Shown here: in pieces, positions 15,346 to 32,414 of the stretch | Numbering within the stretch: position 1 is the stretch's first letter | Layout: every line of letters begins with the position of its first letter | Assembly: GCF_026212465.1 (NCBI RefSeq) | Contig: NC_080060.1 | Location: 1,454,135-1,518,134 of the forward strand | Reading direction: 5' to 3' | From: Amaranthus tricolor | Lineage: Eukaryota; Streptophyta; Magnoliopsida; Caryophyllales; Amaranthaceae | Length of the DNA: 64,000 bases | The notes under the pieces: generated by a model | Told to the model about the DNA's origin: nothing | The model's database searches: none | The model's input: the letters and a program-made list of their open reading frames with translations, nothing else | Translations under genes and position numbers: made by a program

Positions 15346-15475
15346 CTTGTGAGAGACTGTCTCTCAAATACAACCTCAAAATAAGAAGCTTATATTTTTA
15401 TTTTCTTTTTAATTTGTGTTGATTGGACTATTTAGCTCATCCATCTAATTTATTTCTCGAAGAGATCGTCTCTTA
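15346..15475. repeat. GAGAC-type foldback repeat
   Basis: Opens with TTGTGAGAGACTGTCTCTCA and closes with GAAGAGATCGTCTCTTACAA, facing each other across about 100 bp of AT-rich spacer that contains TTGATTGGACTATTTAGCTC. It belongs to the recurrent GAGAC/GTCTC family seen at 44,118, 61,081, 62,545 and 63,062. Probably a small foldback element. Confidence 0.45.
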
Positions 15476-17079
15476 CAACAATTTGTATTCCTAAATAAAA
15501 GTACAGATGAATTAAAGGAATAGAATACATGTTGAGAATCACTGGAATAGATTTTAGTAATTGTAGAATAACTTTCAAATTTAAATTGAATAAAGAATAA
15601 GAAAAAATTTTTTAAGTTGATTTGTTTCAACTATTATTGTTTTGTTATGTTGTGTTGGTGTTGGTGTTCGTAGCTTTGTGGGAAAGAGGGATTAATATTT
15701 TAGGCAAGCCACGTTGTAATTATAAATATTTTGCATGAGTTGGATTGGATACTTGGCTAGCTAGATGACAAACCACCATCATTTATTTAGTCTCTCTTTC
15801 CTTGATCCTACAATATTATAATAGAGATTTTGGGAATATATTATGAAAAAAAAAATCTCAAATATAATATTTTGTTTTCAATTTTTTAATAGAGTGGAGA
15901 AATTAAAATAGTACAATTAGGGTGTAATTTAAGGGAACAAGGGTAGTTTGGAGGGATAACTGTCTACTACCTATCAGGGCCTAAATATTGTATCAATTAC
16001 GAGTTGATTTAGTGGTAAAAAGCTTTTCTAGTTTAAAATTAGATTTTGACTTTCGCCCCCTACACAAAAATTAAGCCTCTTTGAGCTTGTTCGATGCAAC
16101 TGGTTGTTTGTATGGCCAAAAGTTATAGTTGTTAGATGTTTAAGTGTCTAATTAAGTGTATAAATTAAAAGTATTTGGTAAAAATAGTTATTATGATAAC
16201 TGTTAAAGTATAATTTGTTGAGAAAAATATAGAAATTAAAATGTTAAATCGCAACTTTTAATTTTGACATGCTACAAGTTGAAACGTTTTGAAACCAGCT
16301 ACATGTTCAATTAAACACTATTTAAACTGCTATTTTATCAAACAATGATATTTTTAAGTCTCACTTAAAAAAAGATGAAACGTAGACAATCAATCAAAAA
16401 GAATCACATAAAAATCTGTAAAAAGAACTATATTTACCATTAAAAAAATGAAGAAAAACTATTTAACACCTATAAATTTAATATGTTCAAAACCAACAAA
16501 TACAAAATCGATCAAATAAAAACAAAAGTACTACATTACAAAAAAAATAACAATTTAAAAAATAGGAAAAATTGTCGAGAATAATCCAACCTTTGTCTGA
16601 TTTCCCTACAATAATCTCAAATATTGATTAACAATGAATAATCCATCTATTGTACTTGTTTCTAGTGGCATCCATGCAGGTTAAAGAACCGGGTACATCA
16701 GGTCATTTGTTGACGTTACGTTGCATTCTTCTTCCCTTTTAAATCTTCTTCTTCACGTCATATTTACTCCATTCACTAGTGGAAAAAACCTCAAATGCTG
16801 CGGTTTTTTGGCCACCATATACTGCGGTTTTGATCCCAAGCATTAGTGATAGCAGCAGATGTCTTATTTTAAATACTGCGGTTTAAAATCGCAGCACAAA
16901 AATACATTATATGCTGCGGTTCCCCTAGAACCGCAACATATAATGATTATTTTTTTTTTTGGTTTTTTTTCGTTTTATTAATAATCCAATGCATATTCAT
17001 TTTTAATGTACACAATTGCAATCAGTAAATAATCACCATAAATTCGTCACTAATATACACTCGATCCTTGTAATAAACA

Positions 17080-17294
<215 letters not shown>

Positions 17295-17381
17295 ATGGCA
17301 AAAGTATATGTATATTAAAATCTAACAATCATTTAATTATAAATATACATATACAAAAGTCCAAAATCTAAACTAATTACA

Positions 17382-17699
17382 CTACCAAACACATAAATTA
17401 GAAAGATACACGGCCACCGTTTCTTTCAATTCCCACATTTTCCCCTCTGTCAAAGTACATGTTTCCCTTGGAGTGTCGTATAAAACCTAAATATTATATG
17501 AAATAATTAAAAAAGTTTATATAATACATATACATTAGATTTTACCAATATCAAATATATGATATTATAATTTAAGAACGTAACATATACATACTGCATC
17601 AATATTTTCGACTCCAACGTTTTTCACGGCTTGTAAGAGATCGTCCATATATTTGAGAGTAAAGTAGCCAAAATCAACTCCATTATCTTGTCGAAAGCA
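17382..17699 (-). pseudogene. Ulp1-like (C48) cysteine peptidase C-terminal remnant in the CACTA
   Basis: Two exons read on the minus strand. 17699-17595 encodes CFRQDNGVDFGYF followed by LKYMDDLLQAV. After a GTATGT donor and a TTTAG acceptor, 17486-17382 encodes VLYDTPRETCTLTE and a short helix, ending in TAG. The spacing QxNxxDxGxF/Y is that of the catalytic-cysteine box of Ulp1/SENP peptidases (normally DCG), and plant CACTA elements often carry such a second gene. Here the catalytic Cys position is Phe (DFG), and no His/Asp part survives upstream because the tandem array begins at once. It may be a decayed remnant or a non-catalytic exon kept for splicing. The assignment rests on one motif. 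Confidence 0.5.
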
Positions 17700-17702
17700 C
17701 TA

Positions 17703-19683
17703 AGAGAAAATAGATGTTAGTGCCAAAAAAGCTTTAAGAACCATAAAAACGTAACTTAGCACATAATTTCAAGCATATGACTATTGTTTTCGATACTAAC
17801 CATTTCAACACAATAATATGTACCAAATAATGTTGTGTGCCAAGTTTCGTGCCAAACCAACCAAGTTTGAACCACTTTATGCAAGAAAGTGACAAAAAAG
17901 CTTAAAAAACCTTAAAATAGCAACATAGCACGTAATATCAAGCATATGACTATTGTTTTCGATTCTAACCATTTCAACACAATAATATATATCAAATAAT
18001 GTTGTATGCCAAATTTTGTGCCAAACAAACTAAGTTTGAACCATTTTATGCGAGAAAGTGCCAAAAACGCTTAAAAACCTTAAAAAAGCAACTTAGCACG
18101 TAATTTCAAGCATATGACTATTTTTTTCGATTCTAACCATTTAAACACAATAATATATACCAAACAGTGTTGTGTGCCAAGTTTCAAGCCAAATAAACCA
18201 AGTTTGAACCACTTTATGCGAGAAAGTGCCAAAAACGCCTAAAAAACCTTCAAAAAGCAACTAAGTACGTAATTTCAAACATATGACTAATATGTATCAA
18301 ATAGTGTTGTGTGCCAAGTTTCGTGCCAAGCAAACCAAGTTTAAACCACTTTATGCGAGAAAGTGCCAAAAACACTTAAAAAATCTTTAAAAAGCAACTT
18401 AACACGTAATTTCAACCATATGACTGTTGTTTTCAATTCTAACCATTTCAATACAATAATATGTACCAAATAGTATTGTGCCAAGTTTCGTGCCAAACAA
18501 ACCAAGTTTGAACCACTTTATGCGAGAAAGTGCTAAAAAAGCTTAAAAAACCTTTAAAAAGCAACTTAGCGCGTAACATCAAGCATATGATTATTTTTTT
18601 CGATTTTAACCATTTCAACACAATAATATATATACCAAATAATGTTGTATGCCAAATTTCGTGCAAAACAAACTAAGTTTGAACCACTTTATGCGAAAAA
18701 GTGCCAAAAACGCTTTAAAAAGCAACTTAGCACGTAATTTCAAGCATATGACTGTTGTTTTCGATTCTAACCATTTCAACACAACAATATATACCAAATA
18801 TTGTTGTGTGTCAAGTTTTGTGCCAAACAAACCAAGTTTGAACCACTTTATGCGAGAAAGTGCCAAAAACGCTTAAAAAACCTTAAAAAAGCAACTTAGC
18901 ATGTAATTTCAAGCATATGACTATTGTTTTTGATTCTAACCATTTCAACCACAATAATATATACCAAATAGTGTTGTATGCCAAATTTTGTGCCAAACAA
19001 ACCAAGTTTGAACCATTTTATGCAAGAAAGTGCCAAAAACGCTTAAAAACCTTAAAAAAGCAACTTAGCACGTAATTTCAAGCATATGAATATTGTTTTC
19101 GATTCTAACCATTTAAACACAGAAATATATACAAAATAGTGTTGTGTGTCAAATTTCAAGCCAAATAAACCAAGTTTGAACCACTTTATGCAAGAAAGTG
19201 CCAAAAACGCTTAAAAAAACCTTTAAAAAGCAACTTAACACGTAATTTCAAGCATATGAATATTGTTTTCGATTCTAACCATTTAAATACAGCAATATAT
19301 ACAAAATAGTGTTGTGTGTCAAATTTCAAGCCAAATAAACCAACTTTGAACCACTTTATGCAAGAAAGTGCCAAAAACGCTTAAAAAAACCTTAAAAAAG
19401 CAACTTAGCACGTAATTTCAAACATATGGCTATTTTTTTCGATTCTAACTATTTCAACACAATAATATGCACCAAATAGTGTTGTGTGCCAAGTTTCGTG
19501 CCAAACAAACCAAGTTTAAACTATTTTATGCGAGAAAGTGCCAAAAACACTTAAAAAACCTTTAAAAAGCAACTTAGCACGTAATTTCAAGTATATGACT
19601 ATTGTTTTCGATTCTAACCATTTCAACACAATAATATATACCAAATAGTGCTGTGTGCCAAGTTTCATGCAAAACAAAATAAA
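17703..19683. repeat. Tandem array, ~12 copies of a ~169-bp unit
   Basis: A landmark (AGCATATGA and variants) recurs at 17772, 17941, 18109, 18278, 18415, 18582, 18742, 18912, 19081, 19251, 19421 and 19590. The spacing is 167-170 bp except for one ~137-bp and one ~160-bp unit. Each unit also contains CGATTCTAACCATTTCAACA, CCAAGTTTGAACCACTTTATG and GAAAGTGCCAAAAACGC. Copies differ by scattered point changes. Short minus-strand ORFs across the array repeat the same peptide and are not believable genes. Confidence 0.93.
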
Positions 19684-19696
19684 TACGTATAAATCA

Positions 19697-20229
<533 letters not shown>

Positions 20230-21804
20230 CACACACACACTTAACCCTAATTAATCCGGCCAAATTTACCCTATTTAATGTTTATGTTATTTAAACTACA
20301 TACATAAGTAAATTAGTGTGATTATTCATACATTAGTATACTACATAAATAATTAAACTACATACATATACATAAGTAAACTAGGTACATAATTAATTAA
20401 CAAACTAACATATATATTAAGTAAACGAAATATACATATATCAAAATAATTAACAAGCTAATTATAATATCAAATATATAAACACATAAAAATATCAAAC
20501 AAAATTAAAATGAAAATTGTACCTTGAATTTTCGTGGGTTTTTAGTTGTGTAATCTATACAATGAAAAAAAAATCAAAATTAGTATAAAAAACCTAACTC
20601 TAAAATACAATGAAGCTTGAACAACTAAAAATAAGCTTTAAAAAATTACGCATTGAAGAAGAACAAGAACTAAGCCCAAATTTCGTGGGTTTGAGAACTT
20701 GAAGACAACAATGGGAGATTTTTCGTGGGTTGAACAAGAACAAAGAAGAACGAAGAAGATGATGAAGAATGATGAAGAACGATAAAGAAGAACAAGAAGC
20801 ATAGGGTTTTTCGTGGGTTTAGGAGAATACAACACCTAAGCTAATGCGTATTCACGAAGACTATAGAGACGCGTTTTTTTTTAAAAAAAAAACACACCTT
20901 ATATGTTGCAAATCTCAAAAAACCGCAGCATATAAGGTATTTTTTATTTTTTTCAAACAAAAATTACGTTATATACTGTGGTTTTCAAGGAATCCCATCA
21001 TATAATGTAATTTTTTTCCCTCGTTTTTTCCACTAGTAATTAAAATCAGAAAAATCCGCATTCTTTCTTTCCTTCCTCTTCTTCTTCTTCTACATTAAAA
21101 CCATTCTTATTCCACTCCAATATAAAAAAAGAATATAGTATTAAAAAAACAAATCAAAAAATAAAAATGAAAAAAGAAAAAACAAAATTAACATCCATAT
21201 CCTTCACCCCTGCCACCCTCCATTAAAATCACTAGTGTTGTTTGTTTTACATATAAATCGTTAAAATGTTTGCGGCTTGGTTGAAGTATTAATTTATCTT
21301 TTGGGAACCTCAAAATCGTTAAAATCTTTCAAATTGTTAAAATCAACAAAATAAACGATACCTTGAAGCTTCAAAATATCACTTTAAGAGACATTAATTT
21401 TTAATTTATTTGAGAACCTCAAAATGTAATTTGGACTTTTTGGACTTTTGGCGTTTATTTCAATGAGGTTGTAATTTTTCCTTTGTTTTTGATGATTAAG
21501 ATTAGATTTTTGTTTTAATATCAGTTCTGATGAATATTGGCTGTGGAAGGGGATGATGATCTATTTTTATTTTTCTTAAAATTATTAATTTATCTTTATT
21601 TTTTAATACTTTTTAAAAATATTTTAATTCTCCTTTTTTTAGTTGAGGAAAAATGACCTGTTTAATGGGTAACTGGTCACTTTGGTGCACTCCTAGCAAA
21701 CGCCCCTTAAAATTGAAATTATTCATGGTTAATTAATATTTGGGATTATTATAGAGAAATCACACAAACGTTGGATTATTCTGGACAATTTTTCTTATAA
21801 AATA

Positions 21805-23232
21805 TAAATAAATAAATTTAAATGAATAAAGAACTAGTCATAGAAAAAGTAAATGCCAAAACAAATAGAAGTACTATTTACTAATCAATTTTAATAATTA
21901 GGCTCTACGTTATCCTCTTTTTGATTGATAAGCATACTACATACATTTATAATTCTATAATTACTAAATAAGGTAAAAGTTATTATTAAAAGCACTTTGA
22001 TTTAGTGGTTAGATGCATAACTTAATTACATAAAGTCTCTAATTCAAACTCTTAAATTGAAATTTCGTCTTATTTCTTCATGAGCCATTGACACAGGTCG
22101 TTTTTGCCCTGCTACAAAGCATGTCTTTGTTTACATTAAATCATGGAAAAACTTGCATTTCTGTTATCGGATGACCACTTTCTATACAAAGATAAAATAG
22201 CAATTATATTCCATTGTTGCAAGTTTAAAGAGACGGGTAGGTTCAATTCATAATATACTACTATCAATCAATTACCAAGTAAAATGACAACAAATTTTGG
22301 GCGTTGATAATTGGTTGTTAGTTAATTTAATTGACTCATTTGACTAACAATTAGTATTAATTTTTTATGAATTATTAAGTCAGTTGTTGATTAAGGAAAT
22401 ATTTGATAAAATCTAAAATAATACTCGTACGATGCATATAGCATAATTATAACAAATTTTTTTAACACATTTAAAAAAGATAAAAGAAAATAATAACTGA
22501 TGGACTAATACAAGCCCGAAATCAGAGAATAATATAGGAAACATTACCTAGAATAATAACATTTCATGATTTTCCTACCATATTTCCACCTATTCATTAA
22601 CCATGAATAATCTTAACTTTAGAGGGTATTTGCCTAGAGTAGTAACCCGATGACATGCTATAGTAAATTGAAAATTAATTTAAAATTAGAGACAAATTTT
22701 GAAAATTTACATAAAAAATTCAGATTAATAAAAATAAGCATACATTTTTTTAACATTTTCTTCGACATTTTATTTAAATTTCTCTTTTTTTAAAAAAATA
22801 AAAGTTGTTATAACAAGTCATCTGGTTAGCGGGTTTAATCTAGAAAAATACTCTTTAAAGTTGCGATTATACATGATTAATTAATAGGCGAAATTATTAT
22901 AGAAATATCACAAAAAAATTAAATGATTCTAAGTAATTTTTCCAGAAAACTTCAAAATATAACTATTTTAACATTTAAAGTGTCGGTTTTGCGTACTAAA
23001 TATTATGTTACAAATTAAATAATAAAAAATAAGACTTACCAAAATACGAAAATGATTATTTTAGTTAATTTAATTCGATTATTTAGTTGCATCTAAATAT
23101 TTGTAAATGGAGGATTTGTGAAGATATATATATTTGACTACTTGTAATTTGTTACTGATCTCCAACAATTTCTGTTGCGATGCTATTGATGCATAAGGGT
23201 AACATCTCCAACAATTAACTTGGGATTCATCA
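21805..23232. other. Intergenic region before the kinase gene
   Basis: No gene supported. Contains the foldback element at 22,537-22,943 and, just before the start codon at 23,233, a probable short 5' UTR. Confidence 0.5.
22537..22943. mobile_element. Foldback MITE related to the 16,565 and 57,887 elements
   Basis: Left arm from 22537 (GGAAACATTACCTAGAATAA) and right arm ending 22943 (TTACTTAGAATC then ATTAATTAATCATG, read in reverse) pair over roughly 100 bp with mismatches. The arms share TTAACCATGAATAAT and GGGTATTTGCCTAGA with the element at 57,887. I could not find a convincing TSD, which suggests an old insertion. Confidence 0.55.
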
Positions 23233-26200
23233 ATGGCAGTCTCATCTTTTCCGACCACCTTAAGAACTCACACCCTCTTTCCTTCTTCGCCAGGTTTCCC
23301 TATTTCTTCTTCATCTTCTGTTTCTATCTCTCCTTCGATTTTTATTTTTGTTTGTGCTTCAATTTTTTCGCTATTTGTGTAATCTTTTTACGATTAATTT
23401 ATAATTTTATCTGCTTGTAAATTGTATATATCGTTCTTCCACATTAGTTTCTGGTTTTTCAAGTATGTTTGGTTGTTTGTTATATTGCGATCAAAACTGG
23501 CGGTGGATTTTGAAATTTGATTTTGTTAAGATTTTGGAGCTTCTCCGTATTTTAATTTGGAGTTAATTGAATGAAAAGATGAATACTTTGGTAAATTTTG
23601 ATGGGCTTTTATTTATTGGAGTTGTACAGCATTGTTGTCGTTGTTGTAGTTTTAGGATGTGAATTGTGATCAGTCTACATTAGGGCTTATAGGGTGGGTC
23701 ACCGTAACATAATTCCCTAATTTCCCGCAAATCACGAATTACAAATCAAAAGAAGCTATGCATGGTTGGTTTTGGGATACTTCTGGGGCCTTTTTCGAGC
23801 GAATCAATGATTTCAAAAAGGGAATTAGCGGGCGAGTTATGTTATACTTATGTGGGTTACTGTTTGCTGATGGTTTGATACTGGAGTAGTCATTTTTTGA
23901 ACGGTTTTCTTGACACTTGGCAGTTTGCATTGATAAAACATTTGTAATTGGTACATAAAGCTTAGGTCTAAAGTTGGTTTGATTAAGCAGGGTGAAGGTG
24001 AGATTTTTGCTTCTAATCTAATCCTTTTTGGCGCGGGGGGTTAATTTGGGGGATGTTATTTGAGACATCAGAATAGTTTTAACTAGGGTAGTTTTGTCAA
24101 TGGTGTAGGAGTTTTTGAGATCTTCTGATGGTGTTTTCGCCAAAGACTGGTAATTGAAGGCTGGATTATGAGTTGGCTTATCTTAATGATCTTGAAAGAT
24201 AAATAATGTTTTTTCATGTGAAAGGTGGTGCGGGAGGTATAGTGAGGTTATTGGCGATGTTAGAATTTGGAGTTGCCTTAATAAGCTCATGTGTTGCTGA
24301 TACTGAATGAATGATGCTCGTTGCCTTAATAAGGTGGTGATACATGACTCATTTCTTTATCTAGCCACTCAGATTAGTGTGAGAGAACTAAGACGGATGG
24401 CTAAATGCTTATTATTCATCAGTATTATAGGCAGCTTTAAATTGTTTATCATTGATCATAAGACCAAGCTGTCATTGCAGTATAATCCAAACAACTTTTA
24501 TAGAATGCCATATAAAGGTAGTTACGTGATTCAGTGGTGTGTCTGGACATGTGACCGAGAGAGTTGAAGACTTGAAGCTTGTTATTTTGGCTCAAGTGCT
24601 CCATTGTTTACAAGTAATTGACATACAAGGACATGGCTTTCACTAGTTTGATAACTTGGTTGCTTAAGTTATATTAAGTGACTTATAGGGAGTTCTTTGT
24701 TCTTTAACTACAAAAAAAGTCAGCTAGCACTTTTAAATTTTAATAATTGCCTAATAGGTCGAAAATTAAGTGGTTTGATTTTTGTAATTACTTATTAGCT
24801 CCCAAAAATGATATGTTTACTTTGAAGTGATAATTTTGCTCGAACACTCGTCCAAAAGGCTTCTCATGATACGTTGCAAATAGCATTCTGGTTTCTAGGT
24901 GAATATCTGTCATTCAAGGCATCTTTTTTTTGAAACTTTTATCTACGGCATCTTGACTAGACTAAAAGGGTAAAACTCCTCATCGACACGATGTTGGGTA
25001 AATTATGTTTCTTCAACATACAAATTTAATGAGCTGATCGGTCAAATGTCTTATTCGTCCTTAAAGCTTCCACTCTCTCCAATCTATGTGTAGCTAAATA
25101 CCTCTTATGTATTTTGGGGGTTAGGTTTTGCTTGTGGTTTACTATAGCTGGTGACAATCTACTGCTAATATTTTCAATTGACATTAATTTTGTTGGTATT
25201 TTCAAATTGTGTTTAATGTTTGATTTCCCTTTCAGATATTTATAAGGGAGTAGGGATTTATTCATGGCATCAAGCTTCCGTGTATGAAGCATTGACGGGT
25301 AAAAGAACGCTTTCCTTGCTTCATGTTGTCAAGTCTAACTTACAAAATAAAGGGACTTTAAAGGTGCAATCCTTAAATTGGTCACATTTTTCTTCTTTTT
25401 AGTAATATGTAGGAGGACAAATGATGGAGTAGGGAATTTTTTAATTCAAGGCTGCTTCTCACCTGTTTCAGGTATCATGTAACCGCAAGGATGAAGCTGC
25501 TATATTGGAAGTGAGGTATAGCCAATGTGTATAATAGTATGTCTTCAATAGGTAGTGTAATCAGAGTGAGACTTTTAGCTAAAGAACTCTTGATATCTAA
25601 GAAATAAAAATGTGTGAAATAACTTGAACTGCTGTTAAACATTTGCATCTTTATATTGGTCGCTTAAATATGTTTCCAAACATGAATGGTAACTTATTAT
25701 TCTCGCCCTTTCAAGCAATTTTTGGGTCTTTGGATTTAATACTAGATATGGATCTACGATGTTTAATTTCTTTAGATGCATATTTACTACATTTACTAAG
25801 GGGGTGTTTGACAATTGATTGTTGGCTTGTTGGCTTTTTGAGATGGCTTGTTTGACCGGTTGAAAATGGTAGATGTTTTTTTGGCTTTAAAACTAGCTGA
25901 AAAAGCCAGCTGTTTATATAGATGTTTGGTATATTTAGGTATTGGCTGATGGCTATACATTAGAGAAAAAATGGGTCAATAACTTAAAAGCAAACCAAAA
26001 GGCTAACTGGAGTAGCTTTTTTATTTTGGCTTAAAACCCATTTACCAAACATTTTTTTTGGCTGTTTGACCAACCAACAAGCCAAACAACCAAAAGCAAA
26101 AAGCCAACAAAAAAGCTAAGCAAAAAAGCTAAGCAAAAAGCCATGACCAAATACCTGCTAAGGCTATAAAAGTTTTGATCCTTTTTTTTTTTTTTTGACT

Positions 26201-29017
26201 TGTTGGACATGTTAAATTTTAAGGTCTATGGATGAGATTTATGAATCTCTGGCGCACCGTCTTCTTCCTACTGCTGCTGTGACATCAAATCCTAACTTAA
26301 AGTAAGCTTCATTCTCATGGTTTTTTTAGTTGAAGTATAACTTTGTTATCATTCTAGTCATTGTGCAAGTCTTCGGGTGCCATTGGCAGAGTGTTGGCAG
26401 ATGTCCTATTAGTTTGAGTTATTGCTATAAATTGACTTGGTGAGATGAAAATCTAGGAAAAAAACGATGACTAAAATTGCATTATGAACTGGAATCACAG
26501 AAAATAAAGATAGTTTGCTTTCCCAAGCTTTACACAGGCTGCGACTTTCTCAAAACTAAAAAAGATGACTAAAAGGTGATGTACAATGCAGATATATTGT
26601 TGGCTTGGCTGGTCCACCTGGTGCCGGGAAAAGTACAGTGGCCAGCGAAGTGGTCAAACGCATAAACAAGAAGTGGCCCCAAAAAGCACCCAGTATGGAC
26701 GAACTAGTAGGATCACCCGATGTTGCTATTGTTCTTCCCATGGATGGATTCCATCTTTATCGTAATCAGCTAGATGCAATGGAGGTTTGTCTTTTCCGAG
26801 CTCTTAATTTTGTTTTGCCGAACCTTTTGTTTCATTTCTCAAATTTCTAAATATTTGTTTATTGTATTTTTTATCATCCGCCTTAGGACCCAGAAGAGGC
26901 TCATGCAAGAAGGGGAGGTTGGTTTCTTTAATCGGATATGGCTAATTTTTGTATTTGTAATGTTGACATATTGATGGGCTCTCCTCTTTCCCACCTCAGC
27001 TCCATGGACATTTGACCCGGAAAGATTACTTAATTGTCTCCAAACTTTGAGGACTCGGGTATATTCTTGTAATCTCAATGTACTATTGTATTTTTTGATG
27101 TCAATACAATATTACTCAAAATATACATGTATGTGATTTAAGATTTTAAAAAACGTCATAATACAAATGAACTTCTTCATATGTGTGGAATTTGACAATA
27201 ATGTATATTATAGATTATTGGACATTAATCTGTTTGAATTACATTTTTATTGTGTCGGCACTGTTTCTGATTCACAGTCAATGTAACAGGGATCGGTTTG
27301 TGCACCATCCTTTGACCATGGTGTAGGGGATCCTATCGAAGATGACATATTTGTCTCCGTTCAGTGAGTGTGCGCTTTTTTATATTGTTTCTCGACATTC
27401 TTCTGTCTATTACTGGTGGTACCTGTTCAGAACCATCGCCCGGGGGGAATCTTAGATATTCATTCCCACTTTACTAGCTTTGCTAATTAAAATAGGGGAT
27501 GGCTTCCATTATTTCCTTTTCCGTTCGGCCACCAAAATGTGGGCTACAAGTTTAGATGGCCTTTTGGCATCTGTTCTTCGCATCCTGCCTAATCGGCCTT
27601 TGAGCAGTTGTTTAGTTACACCTGATAGGAATATTTGTCATTTTCATCTCGACTTCTATAATTTTGTTTGGTTAGAGTTCAGTTTTTGTTCTGATGGCTG
27701 ATGGGTATAAGTGTATAGCAGTTGATAAGATTTGTGTAAATTTCTTGTCTGCAGGCACAAAATTGTGATTGTAGAAGGAAATTACTTGCTCCTTGATGAA
27801 GGGGTTTGGAGCGATATATCTAACATGTTTGACGAAAAATGGTAAATCTGTTTGTTTTATGATGCTTTGCTTTTAGTTGTTATCTTAACTGAAAAAAATC
27901 GATGAAAATAGCATCTTCTTCTAGTCATAGTTCCCGATTTCCCATTAGATCATTCTAAATATACTGAAAATATATGCAATAATGAAAGGTCACAAACCAC
28001 AATTGCCTTTATCGAGCTACAAGAAACATACTATCATATAAGTACACACTATCGTATTAAAAAATCAGGACGTTTTCTGAAGGGTGTTGTTCTTGTTAGA
28101 CCCACAAAGGATCCATATGAAAAAAAAGGGTCGAGTAAAGTGATATGTTACATATTTGCATGGTTCCATTCATCTGTTTAAAGAATATAATGATATAAGA
28201 AGAAAATCATGTTGGTTGATGTTTTTTGGTATAAAATTCTTTGCTAAACCGCATCTTACCCGAGTTTGACGATTTCAAGTGATAGAAACCTTTATTAATG
28301 TGAAGGTTCATTGATGTTGATCTCGATACATCTATGCAACGGGTTCTGAAGCGGCATATCTCAAGTATGTATTCTTCTTTACAAATGCTCTAAAGGTTAG
28401 ATTAGAAGTTCATCAACACTGATTTTGTTAATTGGTCTATGGTATTCCGCAGCAAGGAAGCCACCAGATGTAGCGAAATGGCGGGTAAGTCCTATGAATC
28501 GTCATGTTGCTTTTTTACCTCTTTGCTTATTAGTGTTATATTCATCTCGGAGATTGAGAATAGTGACCTAATATAGAACGCTATTGAGAATCATGTGTTG
28601 ACCTAGTGGCTGAAAGCTTCTCTTCCCCTCTTGTTATAAGAGCTCGGTTCTTACCATCTACACAAAGATCCCCTCTCTCTTTTGTCTGTACGGGATTCAC
28701 CTCAGTAGAGCACTATTATGTCTCGCCGAGTATGTGATCCTACAAATCAACCAAAAACTTCATCCTATAATAATGATCATGTTCTCTAATTACCTTGCGT
28801 TTACGCATTTATATATGTATCTCGAGTATACCCTAAAATCAACCGAAGTTAACTTATTTACACATATTCTTCTGCTTTTGACATTTAATCCCTGATTACT
28901 GTATTCAACCCAATATTTGTGCTGCAGATCGAGTACAACGATCGACCCAACGCAGAAATGATTATGAACTCAAAGAAGAATGCAGATTTGATCATCAAGT
29001 CGATTGAAATCTCATAA
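23233..29017 (+). CDS. Uridine kinase/PRK-type P-loop kinase, 12 exons
   Basis: Exons by eye: 23233-23293, 25236-25363, 25472-25515, 26224-26301, 26592-26784, 26887-26917, 27000-27058, 27290-27363, 27755-27841, 28306-28364, 28453-28484, 28928-29017. All borders are GT-AG, phases agree and the product is about 311 aa. The N-terminal ~80 residues have no domain and could be an organelle presequence. RSMDEIYESLAHRLL leads into the Walker A motif GLAGPPGAGKST in exon 5. Then follow VLPMDGFHLYRNQLD (PRK/uridine kinase signature), DPEEAHARRGAPWTFDPER, FDHGVGDPIEDD, IVIVEGNYLLLDEGVW (Walker B-like), FIDVDLDTSMQRVLKRH and a C-terminal YNDRPNAEMI. The layout matches the plant family annotated as putative uridine kinase or P-loop NTPase (Arabidopsis At1g03030-like, from memory). 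The true substrate is not established by sequence. Exons 1 and 2 are the least certain because little in them is conserved. A hAT-type MITE lies in intron 3. Confidence 0.88.
25802..26155. mobile_element. hAT-type MITE in intron 3 of the kinase gene
   Basis: Begins GGGTGTTTGAC and ends ACCAAATACC, with flanks TACTAAGG (25794-25801) and TGCTAAGG (26156-26163), an 8-bp TSD with one change. The arms are rich in GGCTTGTTGGC and its complement GCCAACAAGCC and fold back. It lies between exons 3 and 4 without touching splice sites. Confidence 0.7.
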
Positions 29018-29986
29018 ATCCCATTGACTTCATACTAATAAAATAAATAGAAAGATGAGAGAAAATACTGGGAAGTGATGCTGAAATAAGCTCCTTGATT
29101 TATTTTCTTTGAACTTTATCCATGGCTTTCGGGCTGAGCAAATTCGGATATTTGAAATTTATCTAATATCTGAATTAGATTTTTCAAATCAGATATCTTA
29201 AAAGTCGAATAGGATAATAAATAAAATATTGGATTTTTGGATAATCTTATAATTTCAGTTCGTCCTAATAATTTTAGTTTTCGCTCTTAATTCCTTGGGT
29301 CTCTCCAAGAACCTTCATTATATCATCTTTGTGGGGAATATTTCCATTTAATTTTAGGAAAATTATAGAAAATAAATCAATTTTCTACTCACCCATTGCG
29401 AATAATCTCAGTTTTAGATTATTTTCTAATAATTTAATCTTTGTTATGTTTTTTCTCCGAGCATATCCAGTGATCTAAATCATTATGACTCTACCTTCTG
29501 AACCACCACAATCCCACCCTTTCCTAGCCAAAAGTGTATGCTGGGAGCAAATTCATATTAAAGATAAGATTATTAAAAATAATCAATAAGAAAGATTATA
29601 CACAACGAATAAGTGAAAGATTAGATTATTTTAAAAATATTTTCCTTAATTTTTATATAACAAACATGTTTGCAATTTATTGTTTCCATAAATAATAATG
29701 TGGAAACGTGAGCTGTAGTATGAGTGATCCAAGGTAGATGGTCAACACAACTTCTCGAGTGATTCACTGAACACAGTCCCCTGAACCGAGACAAAAGCTT
29801 TAAATCAACCCTACATACACTTTATCACTAATTTGCTCCCTTTTAATGGTGATTATGCATACCATTAATCTTGAGCCTTGTCCCATAACCTTTATCAATT
29901 TATGTAGAAGTCTTGTATAAATTTTATTTATAATATTTTAATATATATTAATAAATAATTTGATATTAATCAAGGCGATAAATAAT
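29018..29986. other. Region between the kinase gene and the LTR retrotransposon
   Basis: Kinase 3' UTR followed by AT-rich sequence. I see no gene. Base 29,987 begins the CATAA target duplication of the retrotransposon. Confidence 0.5.
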
Positions 29987-29991
29987 CATAA

Positions 29992-32412
<2,421 letters not shown>

Positions 32413-32414
32413 AC

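Larger units (their letters stand above)
14506..16555. other. Intergenic region between the lipase gene and the nested transposon
   Basis: No gene supported. Holds the lipase promoter side, an AAT microsatellite and a GAGAC foldback (separate entries). Confidence 0.5.

Noticed and set aside
18448..19374. Short repeated minus-strand ORFs ([25 protein letters not shown] peptide)
   Set aside because: They follow the 169-bp array, with stops in each unit and no start context or domain.
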